Source of the DNA: an uncultured Bacilli bacterium
GTDB lineage: Bacteria > Bacillota_I > Bacilli_A > RF39 > UBA660
Reading direction: 5' to 3'
Assembly (NCBI GenBank): GCA_947628585.1
Contig: CANRAL010000011.1
Location: 1 to 37,460, forward strand
DNA length: 37,460 bases
The notes below the pieces were generated by a model. The model worked only from the letters and a program-made list of their open reading frames with translations, made no database searches and was not told where the DNA came from. Positions 1 to 10,044 of the stretch are shown piece by piece. Position numbers and translations under genes: made by a program. How positions within the stretch are numbered: the stretch's first letter is position 1; every line of letters starts with the position of its first letter.

Positions 1-107
1 ATTGCACTTCTATAACTTCCATATATTAATAATAATGCTCCCATCAAAAACACTATTACTATTATTGTTTCTATAAACACAAATCCATTCTTTTTTTCCT
101 TTGTCAT
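1..107 (-). CDS. Partial type IV pilin/pseudopilin-like protein (N-terminus only, runs off the left edge)
   Basis: Manual minus-strand translation from ATG at 107: MTKEKKNGFVFIETIIVIVFLMGALLLIYGSYRSA.. The pattern G|FxxxE plus a hydrophobic helix matches the prepilin cleavage/methylation motif. Not in the ORF track. Confidence 0.6.
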   Translation of the reverse strand, partial: MTKEKKNGFVFIETIIVIVFLMGALLLIYGSYRSA

Positions 108-130
108 AATAACTATCCCTTCCTAATTAA

Positions 131-151
131 TAAAAAAAGACTTATTAAGTC
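131..151 (-). terminator. Rho-independent terminator after the 153..635 gene
   Basis: Minus strand GACTTAATAAGTC followed by TTTTTTT. Confidence 0.6.
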
Positions 152-152
152 A

Positions 153-635
153 TTAATTACAAATATATCCTAATTCTTCTAATGATCTTTTATATATGTC
201 AAAGTTTGTAACAATTTCTTCACCATTTTCATCTTTAGTAAAATCTATTACATCACCTTGGGAATACTCTATTGTATTTTCTTCATCATTATAAACAACT
301 AAATTATCTTGAAAAGATTCATATTCTTTAGCAACTTCGTAAGTTTCTTTTGATGGATATCTTAAAATAATTGAACTTCTACTAGTTAGTATCCTATCAT
401 CTTCAACTTCGCAATTTTCCACAATAATTTCTTCATAGTCAGTTACATCTTCATTTTTCATTTCACATCTTACATTATAAGCTTCAAATCCAGGTAATAC
501 TACCTTAGTAGATTCTTCAGGTTCATCGTTTCTTTTATCTTTTATATTTAATAATATTAACACTATTATTACTAATAAAATTATACAAAGGGTTACTATT
601 ACTCCAATTCTTATTAAGTTTTCTTTTTTTTCCAT
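153..635 (-). CDS. Membrane-anchored hypothetical protein
   Basis: ORF with N-terminal transmembrane helix (IGVIVTLCIILLVIIVLILL) and an acidic extracytoplasmic domain. Confidence 0.7.
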   Translation of the reverse strand: MEKKENLIRIGVIVTLCIILLVIIVLILLNIKDKRNDEPEESTKVVLPGFEAYNVRCEMKNEDVTDYEEIIVENCEVEDDRILTSRSSIILRYPSKETYEVAKEYESFQDNLVVYNDEENTIEYSQGDVIDFTKDENGEEIVTNFDIYKRSLEELGYICN

Positions 636-695
636 ATTATCTAACTCCTTTTTATTATCTATTTATTAGTTTTATTATATCAAAAAAATTTCAAA

Positions 696-718
696 GAAAA
701 AAGTCTTTTTTAAGACTA
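696..718 (-). terminator. Rho-independent terminator after the 716..907 gene
   Basis: AGTCTT/AAGACT stem followed by a T-run on the minus strand; overlaps the stop codon. Confidence 0.6.
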
Positions 719-907
719 TTTTTCATTATCAATTGTTTTCCATTCCGTATTGCCACATGTAGTACATATTTTAGGAGCTAAAACTTTTTTTCCTTTAGGT
801 AATTTCATACCTGTATCAATTTTACTACACAATACTCCGGTTTCTGGATCAATGTAAGCAATGCCAAATTTAGCATCTTTACAACCACCACATTCGTTAT
901 TTTTCAT
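716..907 (-). CDS. Small Cys-rich (zinc ribbon-like) hypothetical protein
   Basis: 63-aa ORF with CGGC and CTTC motifs; GGAGG-type RBS upstream. Confidence 0.55.
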   Translation of the reverse strand: MKNNECGGCKDAKFGIAYIDPETGVLCSKIDTGMKLPKGKKVLAPKICTTCGNTEWKTIDNEK

Positions 908-946
908 ATTTCCTCCCTTTATTATTTTTCATAATAAAGGATCTTT

Positions 947-1762
947 TTATACACTTTTTTTAACATAATTTATAAATTTCTTTTTATCTTTAAATAATAC
1001 ATATAAAGCTACAGAACTTAATATAAATAATAATGTTATAATTATGTAACTATATAAATAATTTATTTTAATAAAATCTAAACTAAATATATTAAAATAT
1101 TTGCCAATTCGTAATGGGAATATTTTACCAAATAAATTTATTATAAAAGCAACAATTGTGTAAAAAGATAGACCACCAACAAGATAATATAAAGGTTGCT
1201 TTATAAATCTTGCTCCCATTAAAGCAATATTTATAATAATACTCATAAAGAAAAACGCTAAAACAAAATCAGTAATTGATAAAAATAAATATGAGATAGG
1301 AATAGCATTTATTTTAGAAGCTCCTATAAAAGTTAATATATCTTTTAGAAAAATTATTAAAGGAAATGCCCATACTATTTTATAACTTTCTTCAATTATA
1401 TTTAATAATACTTTTTTATAATCTTTGATTCTAGCACTCTTGTTAGTTAATAATGGTAATACAAATAAAGTTATTAATATAAAAGGAGATACAACTAAAA
1501 ATATTTTACTCGCGGTAGTTTCTAAAGAATTTATATTCATTTGATCACGAAATCCAAAAAAAGATACTTTATATTCATCAATTTTTAAACAAGCTAAATC
1601 ACTACCTTCATTTGATAACTTATCACACTCTTCTTTAACATTTTCAATATTAGCCATAGATTTATGGTAATATTTAGTAGTTTCTTGATATCCTAAAATA
1701 GTTGGTACTAACATAACTATGAAAACTACAATAGGAATAATTACACTCCACTTTTTATTCAT
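947..1762 (-). CDS. Multi-pass membrane protein, unknown function
   Basis: 271-aa ORF with several hydrophobic helices. Confidence 0.7.
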   Translation of the reverse strand: MNKKWSVIIPIVVFIVMLVPTILGYQETTKYYHKSMANIENVKEECDKLSNEGSDLACLKIDEYKVSFFGFRDQMNINSLETTASKIFLVVSPFILITLFVLPLLTNKSARIKDYKKVLLNIIEESYKIVWAFPLIIFLKDILTFIGASKINAIPISYLFLSITDFVLAFFFMSIIINIALMGARFIKQPLYYLVGGLSFYTIVAFIINLFGKIFPLRIGKYFNIFSLDFIKINYLYSYIIITLLFILSSVALYVLFKDKKKFINYVKKSV

Positions 1763-1879
1763 TTAAACTCACCTATTTTCTAATAATAAGATTATCACAC
1801 TTTTTAAATTTCGTAAATACCAAAAATTTAGTTGTTAATTTAAATGGTAACGTGAGTTACTACTATTTATTTTCAATTA

Positions 1880-1916
1880 AAAAAAGTGATTCCATCAATT
1901 GATATCACCTTTTTCT
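1880..1916 (-). terminator. Terminator of the 1925..3484 surface-protein gene
   Basis: AAAAAGTGAT...ATCACCTTTTT inverted repeat with T-run on the minus strand. Confidence 0.6.
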
Positions 1917-1924
1917 AATTCAAA

Positions 1925-3484
1925 TTATTTATTTAATATTTTTTTAGTTACTAATGATATAACTCCTAATGTCGAAATTGCTAAAATTAAACAATTTGTA
2001 ATTCCATCATAAGTATTAGGATTACTTGTCGGAGTATCATCAGTTGGTTCATTATCTACTGGTTTATTATCTGAAGGTTCATTGTCTGAAGGTTTATTAT
2101 CAGTAGGTTCATCTTTTGAAGGTTCTTCTACTTTAACAAATGTTACACTAACCTTTACATCACCTGCTGGCATTTCAAAGCTATCACCAGTTACAAGAAC
2201 AGGGTCATCACCTTTCATAACAGTTATTGAAGCTACTTTATAACCACTATTAGGTCTAGTAGTAATTTTAACAGTTTCACCTTCAATAGCTGTTTCATTA
2301 ACTTCAAATTCACCATTTACGGTTGGTTCTTTAGAAATATTATGTATTTTACCAACTTCCCCACTTTCAGATTTACCATAACCTTCTTCACTTTTCATAT
2401 ACTTGGTTGGTACATCATTATTAAATTTACCACCACTTACATTAATAATTCCAGTTGCATCAGCTGTTTCATCTTTATAAGCTAATACAGCATCTTCTTC
2501 CGTATCAAATTCTCCACCAGTAATTTCAATTTTTAAAGAAGCTGCATCTGGATAATTTTCAGATTTATCAGCAATTACACCGATACCACCAGGTAACTTT
2601 ACATCACTTCCAGAGTCTTTTGCATCACCGACAACAATTTCATCTTCTGCCGTACCAGTTGCCTTAATTTTAGCATTATCTGAAATATTTACTGTACCAC
2701 CACGAGCTACAATACCAATTTTACCAGTTATATTTCCACCTGTAATATCTAAAGTACCTTTTTGAGGATGATAAATCGCGGTATTATTATTACTAGTAAT
2801 TGTTCCACCGGTAATTCTTATAGTTGAGTTTGTTGTTTTACTACCATTACCAGAAATAGCAAAACCATCAGCAGTTATTGTTCCCTTAGATACTTCTAAA
2901 GTAGATGTACCAAAAACTGCGATACCACCCGTAATTGAAACTGGAGTTTCATCTTCTTCATCTTCAGCAACTTTTAATGTTGCAGTATTATCTACACTAA
3001 TAGCGGCATAATTTTCTGGATCAGCATTACCGGATTGAGTAAAAGTACCACCTTTAATGGTAACTTGTGCTGTACCTCTAACTAATAAAGCCGAACCGCC
3101 ATGTTCATGATCAATACCACCATTACCATCAAAAGTAACTTGACTTGATCCTTCTACAACAAAAGTTGCATAATCTGATTCTAAATTAGGTGCTGTAATA
3201 TTTTTACCATTGAAATTAAAAGTTATGTTTTTGTTATTAATTACAATTCGACCTGTATCATTAGTTCCTGTGAATACAAAAGATTCTATTAAATTAACAG
3301 TGTCACCATTTGTAGCATTAGTTATGGCATCCGTTAGTGAATCACAATATTTAGTTGGTGTATCAGTTTTAGTAATACTAGCTTTGGCACCAACATCACT
3401 AGGCAAACTGCAATCCGCTAATACTCCCGGAACAAAAAGAGCACTAGCCATCACAGCTGCCATCATCATTTTAATTTTTTTCAT
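1925..3484 (-). CDS. Secreted surface protein with repeated parallel beta-helix-like turns and a C-terminal sortase-like signal (NPNTYD, hydrophobic stretch, basic tail)
   Basis: Signal peptide MKKIKMMMAAVMASALFVPGVLA; repeated ITGG(x)I/V..S.. turns; PSDNEPSDNKP linker; C-term NPNTYDGITNCLILAISTLGVISLVTKKILNK. Confidence 0.75.
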   Translation of the reverse strand: MKKIKMMMAAVMASALFVPGVLADCSLPSDVGAKASITKTDTPTKYCDSLTDAITNATNGDTVNLIESFVFTGTNDTGRIVINNKNITFNFNGKNITAPNLESDYATFVVEGSSQVTFDGNGGIDHEHGGSALLVRGTAQVTIKGGTFTQSGNADPENYAAISVDNTATLKVAEDEEDETPVSITGGIAVFGTSTLEVSKGTITADGFAISGNGSKTTNSTIRITGGTITSNNNTAIYHPQKGTLDITGGNITGKIGIVARGGTVNISDNAKIKATGTAEDEIVVGDAKDSGSDVKLPGGIGVIADKSENYPDAASLKIEITGGEFDTEEDAVLAYKDETADATGIINVSGGKFNNDVPTKYMKSEEGYGKSESGEVGKIHNISKEPTVNGEFEVNETAIEGETVKITTRPNSGYKVASITVMKGDDPVLVTGDSFEMPAGDVKVSVTFVKVEEPSKDEPTDNKPSDNEPSDNKPVDNEPTDDTPTSNPNTYDGITNCLILAISTLGVISLVTKKILNK

Positions 3485-3508
3485 TTCTCTTACCTCTTTC
3501 TAATTCCC

Positions 3509-3534
3509 ATTTTATCAAAAAAAAAAAAAAAAAA
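3509..3534 (-). promoter_or_regulatory. Candidate promoter: T18 tract abutting a TAAAAT -10
   Basis: Minus strand GGTGG-T18-GA-TAAAAT-GGG, about 25 nt before the start of the 1925..3484 gene. Confidence 0.5.
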
Positions 3535-3598
3535 CCACCATTTATTGAATTATTTGTTTTACTTGACATATTTTGCTTTGTTAATGTAAATATTTCCA

Positions 3599-3627
3599 CT
3601 AAAAAAGATAACTTTTTTGTTATCTTC
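3599..3627 (-). terminator. Terminator of the ribosomal superoperon (after rplQ)
   Basis: AAGATAAC-AAAAAA-GTTATCTTTTTT on the minus strand. Confidence 0.8.
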
Positions 3628-3633
3628 AATTTA

Positions 3634-3999
3634 CTATTTTACTAATTCAAGTCTTACTTCTAAAGCATCATCGCCACGACGTTCTTTTAATTTAATGATT
3701 CTAGTATATCCACCATCTCTAGTTTCATATCTTTTAGCTAAATCATTAAATACTACAGAAACAACATCGTTATCATTGTGTAAGAATGCTAAAGCTTTAC
3801 GACGAGCTACTAAAGTACCTTTTTTACCATAAGTTATCATTTTATCAACAAACTTACGAACTTCTTTAGCTCTAGCTTCAGTTGTAACTACATAACCTTT
3901 AGTTAAAACATCTTTTGTAAGTCCCGCAAGAATACTTCTTCTTACTCTGGTTTCTCTTCCTAATTTTCTATATAACATAATCCTACTCCTTAAAAGCAA
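3634..3999 (-). CDS. rplQ: 50S ribosomal protein L17
   Basis: MLYRKLGRETRVRRSILAGL...; synteny after rpoA. Likely start is the internal MLYRKLGR Met. Confidence 0.97.
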   Translation of the reverse strand: MLLRSRIMLYRKLGRETRVRRSILAGLTKDVLTKGYVVTTEARAKEVRKFVDKMITYGKKGTLVARRKALAFLHNDNDVVSVVFNDLAKRYETRDGGYTRIIKLKERRGDDALEVRLELVK

Positions 4000-4927
4000 G
4001 TCCTAATTCAGCAACTTTATCTAAAACTTCTTTTAAAGATTTTTTACCTAAGTTTCTGATCTTAGTAACTTCCACTTCTTTTTTATTTACTAAATCTTGA
4101 ATAGTATGAATTCCTGCTCTCTTCAAGCAATTATAAGCTCGAACAGAAAATTCTACTTCTTCAATTGGGGTTTCTAATGTCTTAGTCATGGTATCAACTT
4201 TCTTTTCTTGCATTATTCCGGAAATATTACTTATAGCATTTAAATCTGCTACTAAATTAAAGTGTTCAATTAAAATTCTAGCAGCTAAAGCCATAGCTTC
4301 TTCAGGAGTCATTCGACCATTAGTTGAAACTTCCATAACTAATTTATCATAATTTTCATCTTGTCCTACTCTTGTTTTTAAAACTTCGTATTTAACGTTT
4401 TCAATTGGTGAATAAGATGAATCAATGGCAATTACACCAACTTTATTATCATCTAATAACTTTTTATTTTCACTCGCAGGAACATAACCACGACCATTAC
4501 CAACTGTTAATTCAATATCAATTTTACCACCCTTAACTAAGTTACAAATAACAAGATCAGGGTTCATAATTTCAATATCAGCATCTTTAGCAATATCTCC
4601 AGCAACAACTGGACCTTCAGTTGAAGCTACTAAATGTAATTTTTTAACATCTTCCGTATGATTTTTAATTACTAACTTCTTTATTGCTAAAACAATTGAC
4701 GTAACATCTTCTACTACACCTTCAATTTTTTGAAATTCATGCATTACACCATCAATTTTAATAGCAGTAACAGCACTTCCTGGTAAACTAGATAATAATA
4801 CTCTTCTTAAAGCATTACCTATCGTAGTCCCAAATCCTCTCTCAAGAGGTTCAATTTCAAATCTACAAAAATGATTACTTTCTTGACTTTCAGTAATTTT
4901 GTAAACTGGTTTTTCAAATTTTATCAT
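3983..4927 (-). CDS. rpoA: DNA-directed RNA polymerase subunit alpha
   Basis: RFEIEPLERGFGTTIGNALRRVLLSSLPG and C-terminal alpha-CTD. Confidence 0.98.
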   Translation of the reverse strand: MIKFEKPVYKITESQESNHFCRFEIEPLERGFGTTIGNALRRVLLSSLPGSAVTAIKIDGVMHEFQKIEGVVEDVTSIVLAIKKLVIKNHTEDVKKLHLVASTEGPVVAGDIAKDADIEIMNPDLVICNLVKGGKIDIELTVGNGRGYVPASENKKLLDDNKVGVIAIDSSYSPIENVKYEVLKTRVGQDENYDKLVMEVSTNGRMTPEEAMALAARILIEHFNLVADLNAISNISGIMQEKKVDTMTKTLETPIEEVEFSVRAYNCLKRAGIHTIQDLVNKKEVEVTKIRNLGKKSLKEVLDKVAELGLAFKE

Positions 4928-4946
4928 AATTTATTCCCTCCTTTTA

Positions 4947-5330
4947 TTACTTTCTTGGTCTTTTTGGTGGGCGACATCCATTATGAGGAATTGGTGTTAC
5001 ATCAGTAATACTAGTAATTTCAAGGCCTGCCGCTTGTAAAGATCTAATAGCATTTTCTCTACCTGGTCCTAAACCTTTAACAAAAACATCAACTTTTCTT
5101 ACCCCTTGTTCATAAGCTTTTGTTGCTGCATCTTCACTAGTTAAACCAGCTGCAAAAGGAGTTTTTTTCTTACTACCTTTATAACCAATTCTTCCAGCAC
5201 TTGACCAAGCAATGGCATTACCTTCTTTATCACAAATGGTAACAATTGTATTATTATAATTAGTATGAATATGTGCTTCTGCTTCAGGGACATTCTTCTT
5301 TATTTTTCTTTTTCTTCTATTATAAGCCAT
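4947..5330 (-). CDS. rpsK: 30S ribosomal protein S11
   Basis: [21 protein letters not shown]..., [16 protein letters not shown]-terminus. Confidence 0.98.
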   Translation of the reverse strand: MAYNRRKRKIKKNVPEAEAHIHTNYNNTIVTICDKEGNAIAWSSAGRIGYKGSKKKTPFAAGLTSEDAATKAYEQGVRKVDVFVKGLGPGRENAIRSLQAAGLEITSITDVTPIPHNGCRPPKRPRK

Positions 5331-5344
5331 ATTTATCTATCTCC

Positions 5345-5710
5345 TTACTTTTTCTTATTAGCCACTACTTTACCACGACCCTTACGAGTATGAGCATTAC
5401 GATTTGTTCTTTGGCCTCTTACTGGTAAACCTTTTTTGTGTCTAATTCCTTCATAACTATTAATTTCCATTTTGTTTTTAATACTCATTTGAACTTCTCT
5501 TCTTAAGTCCCCTTCAACTGAGTACTTATCAACTTCTTTCCGAAGTCTTGCAATTTCTTCTTCTGTTAAATCTTTAATTTTCTTACTTGATTCAACATTA
5601 GCATCTTTACAAATTGTTTTTGCTAAATTACGACCAATTCCATAAATAGCAGTTAAACCAATACATACATGTTTTTCATTGGGTAATTCAATATTTTTAA
5701 TTCTCGCCAT
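5345..5710 (-). CDS. rpsM: 30S ribosomal protein S13
   Basis: MARIKNIELPNEKHVCIGLTAIYGIG...GQRTNRNAHTRKG. Confidence 0.98.
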   Translation of the reverse strand: MARIKNIELPNEKHVCIGLTAIYGIGRNLAKTICKDANVESSKKIKDLTEEEIARLRKEVDKYSVEGDLRREVQMSIKNKMEINSYEGIRHKKGLPVRGQRTNRNAHTRKGRGKVVANKKK

Positions 5711-5718
5711 TTTTCCTC

Positions 5719-5832
5719 CTAACCTTGAACTTGTTTATGTTTAGGGTTTTCACAAATTACCCTAACTTTCCCTTTTCTTCTTATAATCTTACATTTTTTA
5801 CAAATCTTTTTTACAGATGGTCTAACTTTCAT
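5719..5832 (-). CDS. rpmJ: 50S ribosomal protein L36
   Basis: Manual translation: [37 protein letters not shown] (37 aa), between rpsM and infA; below the ORF-track length cutoff. Confidence 0.97.
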   Translation of the reverse strand: MKVRPSVKKICKKCKIIRRKGKVRVICENPKHKQVQG

Positions 5833-5842
5833 AAATATCCTC

Positions 5843-6067
5843 CTATCTTTTATTCCAAACTATAATTCCATGTTCTACATCAGACGGTGAAATAGCCACC
5901 GTAACAGTATCACCAACTAATATTCTAATCATATTCATCCGCATTTTACCAGATGTATAAGCTTTAATTTTATAGCCGTTTTCCAACTCAACTATAAAAT
6001 CAATTCCTCCTTTTAAGGCTTCAATTACTTTACCTTCAACTTCAATTTTATCCTTATTTTTTCCCAT
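5843..6067 (-). CDS. infA: Translation initiation factor IF-1
   Basis: [49 protein letters not shown]. Confidence 0.97.
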   Translation of the reverse strand: MGKNKDKIEVEGKVIEALKGGIDFIVELENGYKIKAYTSGKMRMNMIRILVGDTVTVAISPSDVEHGIIVWNKR

Positions 6068-6070
6068 TAA

Positions 6071-6814
6071 TTAATCTCCCGTTAATATTTCATAACCTGT
6101 ATCGGTTACTAATACTGTATTTTCATAATGTGCTGATGGTAAACCATCCCATGTTTTTATGGTCCAATCATTATCATCGACGTATACATCTTTTTTACCT
6201 AAATTAATCATTGGTTCAATGGCAATTACCATACCAGTTTTTAAACGAATATTACTTCCATCATCATAATTGGGTACATCGGGTTCTTCATGCATATCTG
6301 TTCCAATCCCATGTCCGACTAAATCTTCTACTACCGCATAATTATGATGATGGGCAAATTTTTCTATTTTTGCACCTATTTCTCTAATTCTTGTACCATT
6401 TTTTACTACTTTTACACCTTCATAAAAAGCTAAACGTGTATTTTCTACCAACTCTTTAGTTTCTTGAGGTACATTACCCACTAAAAAGGTTCTTGTTGCA
6501 TCAGCATGATATCCCCTATAAGATAATACTAAATCTACTGAAACTATATCTCCATCTTTTATTTTACGATTTCCCGGTATACCATGAACAACTTCATCAT
6601 TAAGAGAAATACAAACTGAAGCTGGGAATCCTTCATATCCTAAACAGGAAGGTTCACAACCATATTTTTTAATTGTTTTATAAGCAATTTCATCTAATCT
6701 TTTGGTTGTAACTCCTATTTGAATATTTTTCGCAATTTCTTGCATTACTAATTGATTATATTTACCAGCTTCTCGCATTAATTCAATTTCTCTTGGACTT
6801 TTTATACTTATCAT
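6071..6814 (-). CDS. map: Methionine aminopeptidase type I
   Basis: SIKSPREIELMREAG...GHGIGTDMHEEPDVPNY. Confidence 0.97.
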   Translation of the reverse strand: MISIKSPREIELMREAGKYNQLVMQEIAKNIQIGVTTKRLDEIAYKTIKKYGCEPSCLGYEGFPASVCISLNDEVVHGIPGNRKIKDGDIVSVDLVLSYRGYHADATRTFLVGNVPQETKELVENTRLAFYEGVKVVKNGTRIREIGAKIEKFAHHHNYAVVEDLVGHGIGTDMHEEPDVPNYDDGSNIRLKTGMVIAIEPMINLGKKDVYVDDNDWTIKTWDGLPSAHYENTVLVTDTGYEILTGD

Positions 6815-7455
6815 TTTATTACCTTTTCAATATCTTCGGCTATTTCAGATATAGACCGATTAACATCAATAATTTCTAATTTTTGTAATTTTTGATAATG
6901 TTCTTTAATAGGTTCTATATTAGTTTGAAATATTTCATAACGTTTCTTAAATGCTTCAACATTATCATCATCTCTTTTTTCTAATTTAGCACCACATTTA
7001 TCACAAATACCATCTACCTTAGGCTTTAAATTATCTTGATAAATATTATATGATTTGCCACATTTACAAATTAAACGTCCATCAATTCTTTTTACTGCTT
7101 CCTCTTTACTTAAATCTAACAAAACAGCAACATATTCTGTTATATTTAGTTTTGTTAAAACTTTTTCAAATTCTAAAGCTTGATACATAGTTCTAGGAAA
7201 GCCATCAACTATAAAAGGTTTTCCTTCTAAAGTTTTAAGTTTATTATAAATCAATTCAATAGTTAAATCATCATTAACTAAAGCCCCAGAATCTATTATA
7301 TTTTTTAGTTCCTTGCCAAGAGTACTACCACTAGAGATAACTTCGCGAAGTAAGTCACCCATTGATATATGCGTATAACCATATTTTTGAACAAGAATTT
7401 CGCTTTGAGTCCCCTTGCCCGCGGCAGGGGGAGCAATTAATATTATATTTTTCAT
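6811..7455 (-). CDS. adk: Adenylate kinase with Cys4 zinc LID
   Basis: APPAAGKGTQ P-loop, DGFPRT, CxC...CDKC LID. Confidence 0.97.
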   Translation of the reverse strand: MKNIILIAPPAAGKGTQSEILVQKYGYTHISMGDLLREVISSGSTLGKELKNIIDSGALVNDDLTIELIYNKLKTLEGKPFIVDGFPRTMYQALEFEKVLTKLNITEYVAVLLDLSKEEAVKRIDGRLICKCGKSYNIYQDNLKPKVDGICDKCGAKLEKRDDDNVEAFKKRYEIFQTNIEPIKEHYQKLQKLEIIDVNRSISEIAEDIEKVIK

Positions 7456-8717
7456 CTTAGTCTCTTCCGCCGAGCTGAATAACTACGTGAAACTAAACCA
7501 CTTTCCATTTGTTTATAAGTATCAATTGCTACACCAACAACGATTAATATACCAGTTCCACCGATTGATACACTAGCAGGTAAATTACTGAAATTAGATA
7601 TCAAAACTGGCAAAGCCGCTAAAATAACTAAAAATAAACTACCAACAACGGTTAATTTTCCTAATGAATTAGCAATATATTTAGAAGTATCTTCTCCTGG
7701 TCTAATGCCGGGAATATAGCCACCTCTTTCATTAATATTTTTACTCATATCATCAGGATTCATCGCAATGAAGAAGGTATATATATAACCAAAAACAAAG
7801 ATTAATATTACGTAAAGAATAAATCCAGTTAATGAAGTATATACAATATATTTATTAACAAAATTAATAGCACTTTCATTACCAATAACGTTAACTATAG
7901 TCGCCGGAATTGTTGATACGATAGAAGCAAAAATTACAGGTAAAACTCCAGCTGAATTAATTTTAATTGGTAAATAACTTTGTTGGCCACCATAGGCACT
8001 ATTTGTTCTATTAGCATATTGAATTGGTATTCTTCTTTCAGCTAATTGAACCCAAATAATACCAACAATTATTAATATATATATTAGAATAAATGCTGCA
8101 AAGAATAACCAACCCATTAAAGCACTTTCATTAGCAACAACTAAACCCCGATAAGCACCTGTGAATATATTTGGCATACTTTGAATAATACCAGCCATAA
8201 TAAGCATTGATTGACCATTTCCTATACCTTTATTAGTAATTTGATCGCCCATCCATAAACAAAATGCTGTACCAGCAGTCATTACTAAAGATGTTTTTAA
8301 CATCGTATAAACATCAGCACCATTTAAGTAAAATACACAGATAACATAAGCTTGTACAAAAGCTAAAATAATACCTAAATAACGTGTTATACTATTAATT
8401 TTTTGTCTTCCGACATATCCTTGTTCTTTTAATTCTTTAAAATAAGGAAATATATCCGTTTGTAATAATTGGGTAATAATGGATGCTGTAATATAAGGAG
8501 AAACTCCTAAACCAAAGATAGAGAAGTTCTTTAATCCACCCCCACTCATTAAGTTAAAGATTTCTAAAAAGCCTAAATTTTCATAAACTACTGATGCCCA
8601 AGGAATAGTAATTGTAGTTCCTAAACAAAATACTCCTAAACAAAACAATGTTAAATAAATTCTTTTACGGATATCTTTATTATTTTTATTAAATAGTTGG
8701 GTAATTATCCGAAACAT
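7452..8717 (-). CDS. secY: Preprotein translocase subunit SecY
   Basis: 421-aa, 10-TM pattern; IFGLGVSPYITASIITQLLQ, GIRPGEDTSKYI. Confidence 0.97.
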   Translation of the reverse strand: MFRIITQLFNKNNKDIRKRIYLTLFCLGVFCLGTTITIPWASVVYENLGFLEIFNLMSGGGLKNFSIFGLGVSPYITASIITQLLQTDIFPYFKELKEQGYVGRQKINSITRYLGIILAFVQAYVICVFYLNGADVYTMLKTSLVMTAGTAFCLWMGDQITNKGIGNGQSMLIMAGIIQSMPNIFTGAYRGLVVANESALMGWLFFAAFILIYILIIVGIIWVQLAERRIPIQYANRTNSAYGGQQSYLPIKINSAGVLPVIFASIVSTIPATIVNVIGNESAINFVNKYIVYTSLTGFILYVILIFVFGYIYTFFIAMNPDDMSKNINERGGYIPGIRPGEDTSKYIANSLGKLTVVGSLFLVILAALPVLISNFSNLPASVSIGGTGILIVVGVAIDTYKQMESGLVSRSYSARRKRLR

Positions 8718-8718
8718 T

Positions 8719-9162
8719 TTAAATCACCTCAGCTTTGCCACCAGCGTTTTCAATTTTAGTTACAGCTGCTGTTGTAAAACGATGTGCTCGAACTGTTAAT
8801 TTCTTAGTAAGTTCACCACCAGCTAAAATCTTAATACCATTTAATTCTTTTTTAATAATTTTTCTTTCTTTTAAAATTTCTGGAGTTACAACATCACCAT
8901 CTTTAAAGAATTTTTCTAAATCCCCTAAATTTAAAGTTGCATATCTAACAGAGAAATTTTTATTATTAAAACCACGAATTGGGATTCTTCTATGTAATGG
9001 AGTTTGGCCACCTTGGAACCATGGTTTTATTGAAGCACCGCTTCTAGCCTTTTGACCTTTTTCACCACGAGTTGAAGTTTTACCCATACCACTACCTGGT
9101 CCTCTACCAACTCTTTTAATACTTTTCGTTTCCTTACTTCTAGGTAAATTTTCTAATTTCAT
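8719..9162 (-). CDS. rplO: 50S ribosomal protein L15
   Basis: [33 protein letters not shown]. Start reassigned from 9177 to ATG at 9162, preceded by GAGGAG; the longer ORF call starts at a TTG inside the rpsE overlap. Confidence 0.96.
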   Translation of the reverse strand: MKLENLPRSKETKSIKRVGRGPGSGMGKTSTRGEKGQKARSGASIKPWFQGGQTPLHRRIPIRGFNNKNFSVRYATLNLGDLEKFFKDGDVVTPEILKERKIIKKELNGIKILAGGELTKKLTVRAHRFTTAAVTKIENAGGKAEVI

Positions 9163-9163
9163 C

Positions 9164-9667
9164 TTATAACTCCTCAACTTTCTTACCCCGAAGCATTGCT
9201 ATATGTTCTGGAGTTCTTTGCATTTGTAAAGCTTCTAATGTTGCTTTAGCTACATTTACTTGAGTATTAGATCCTAAAGATTTTGAAACAATATCTTTAA
9301 CACCCGCAAGTTCTAATACAGCCCGAGCAGCTCCACCAGCAATAATACCACGACCTTCTTTAGCAGGTTTTAATAAAACTACAGAACGACCAACTTTGGC
9401 AGTTGCTTCATGAGGAATAGTTCTATTATCTAATAATGATACCTTAACAACATTCTTTTGAGCAGCTTGTAAGGCCTTTTTGATTGCTTCAGGTACTTCG
9501 TTAGCTTTTCCATTACCAATACCAATTAAACCTTTACGATTACCTACGGCTACGGTTGCTGAAAATCTAAAATGTCTACCACCTTGAGTTACTTTTGTAA
9601 CCCGGCCAATAGAAATAACTTTTTCTTCTAATAAACTTTTCTTTTGGTCAAATTTTTGATTTCTCAT
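9164..9667 (-). CDS. rpsE: 30S ribosomal protein S5
   Basis: [32 protein letters not shown]. Confidence 0.98.
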   Translation of the reverse strand: MRNQKFDQKKSLLEEKVISIGRVTKVTQGGRHFRFSATVAVGNRKGLIGIGNGKANEVPEAIKKALQAAQKNVVKVSLLDNRTIPHEATAKVGRSVVLLKPAKEGRGIIAGGAARAVLELAGVKDIVSKSLGSNTQVNVAKATLEALQMQRTPEHIAMLRGKKVEEL

Positions 9668-9676
9668 GCATCCTCC

Positions 9677-10033
9677 TTAAAATTCTAGTCCTGCTTCTCT
9701 TGCTGCATCAGCAAGGGCAGAAATTCTTCCATGATATTGGTAACCACCACGATCAAATACCACTTGTTTAATTTTTAATTTTTTACATTTTTCGGCAATG
9801 TCTTTACCTACTAACTTAGCAGCTTCAACATTACCACCATTTTTTATTTTTAATTCTAAATTTGATGAACTCGCTAAAGTTTTTCCGGTTACATCGTCAA
9901 TAACTTGGGCATAAATTCCACTATTAGAACGAAAAACATTTAATCTTGGAACTTCTTTAGTACCTGAAACATTTTTCCGAACTCTTAAGTGTCTTCTTTT
10001 ACGAGCTACATTATTTGCTTCTTTCTTTATCAT
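9677..10033 (-). CDS. rplR: 50S ribosomal protein L18
   Basis: [56 protein letters not shown]. Confidence 0.97.
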   Translation of the reverse strand: MIKKEANNVARKRRHLRVRKNVSGTKEVPRLNVFRSNSGIYAQVIDDVTGKTLASSSNLELKIKNGGNVEAAKLVGKDIAEKCKKLKIKQVVFDRGGYQYHGRISALADAAREAGLEF

Positions 10034-10044
10034 AATTTACCTCC

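Noticed and set aside
3210-3503. Plus-strand ORF antisense to the surface protein
   Set aside because: Antisense within a well-supported CDS; no RBS or recognisable domain.
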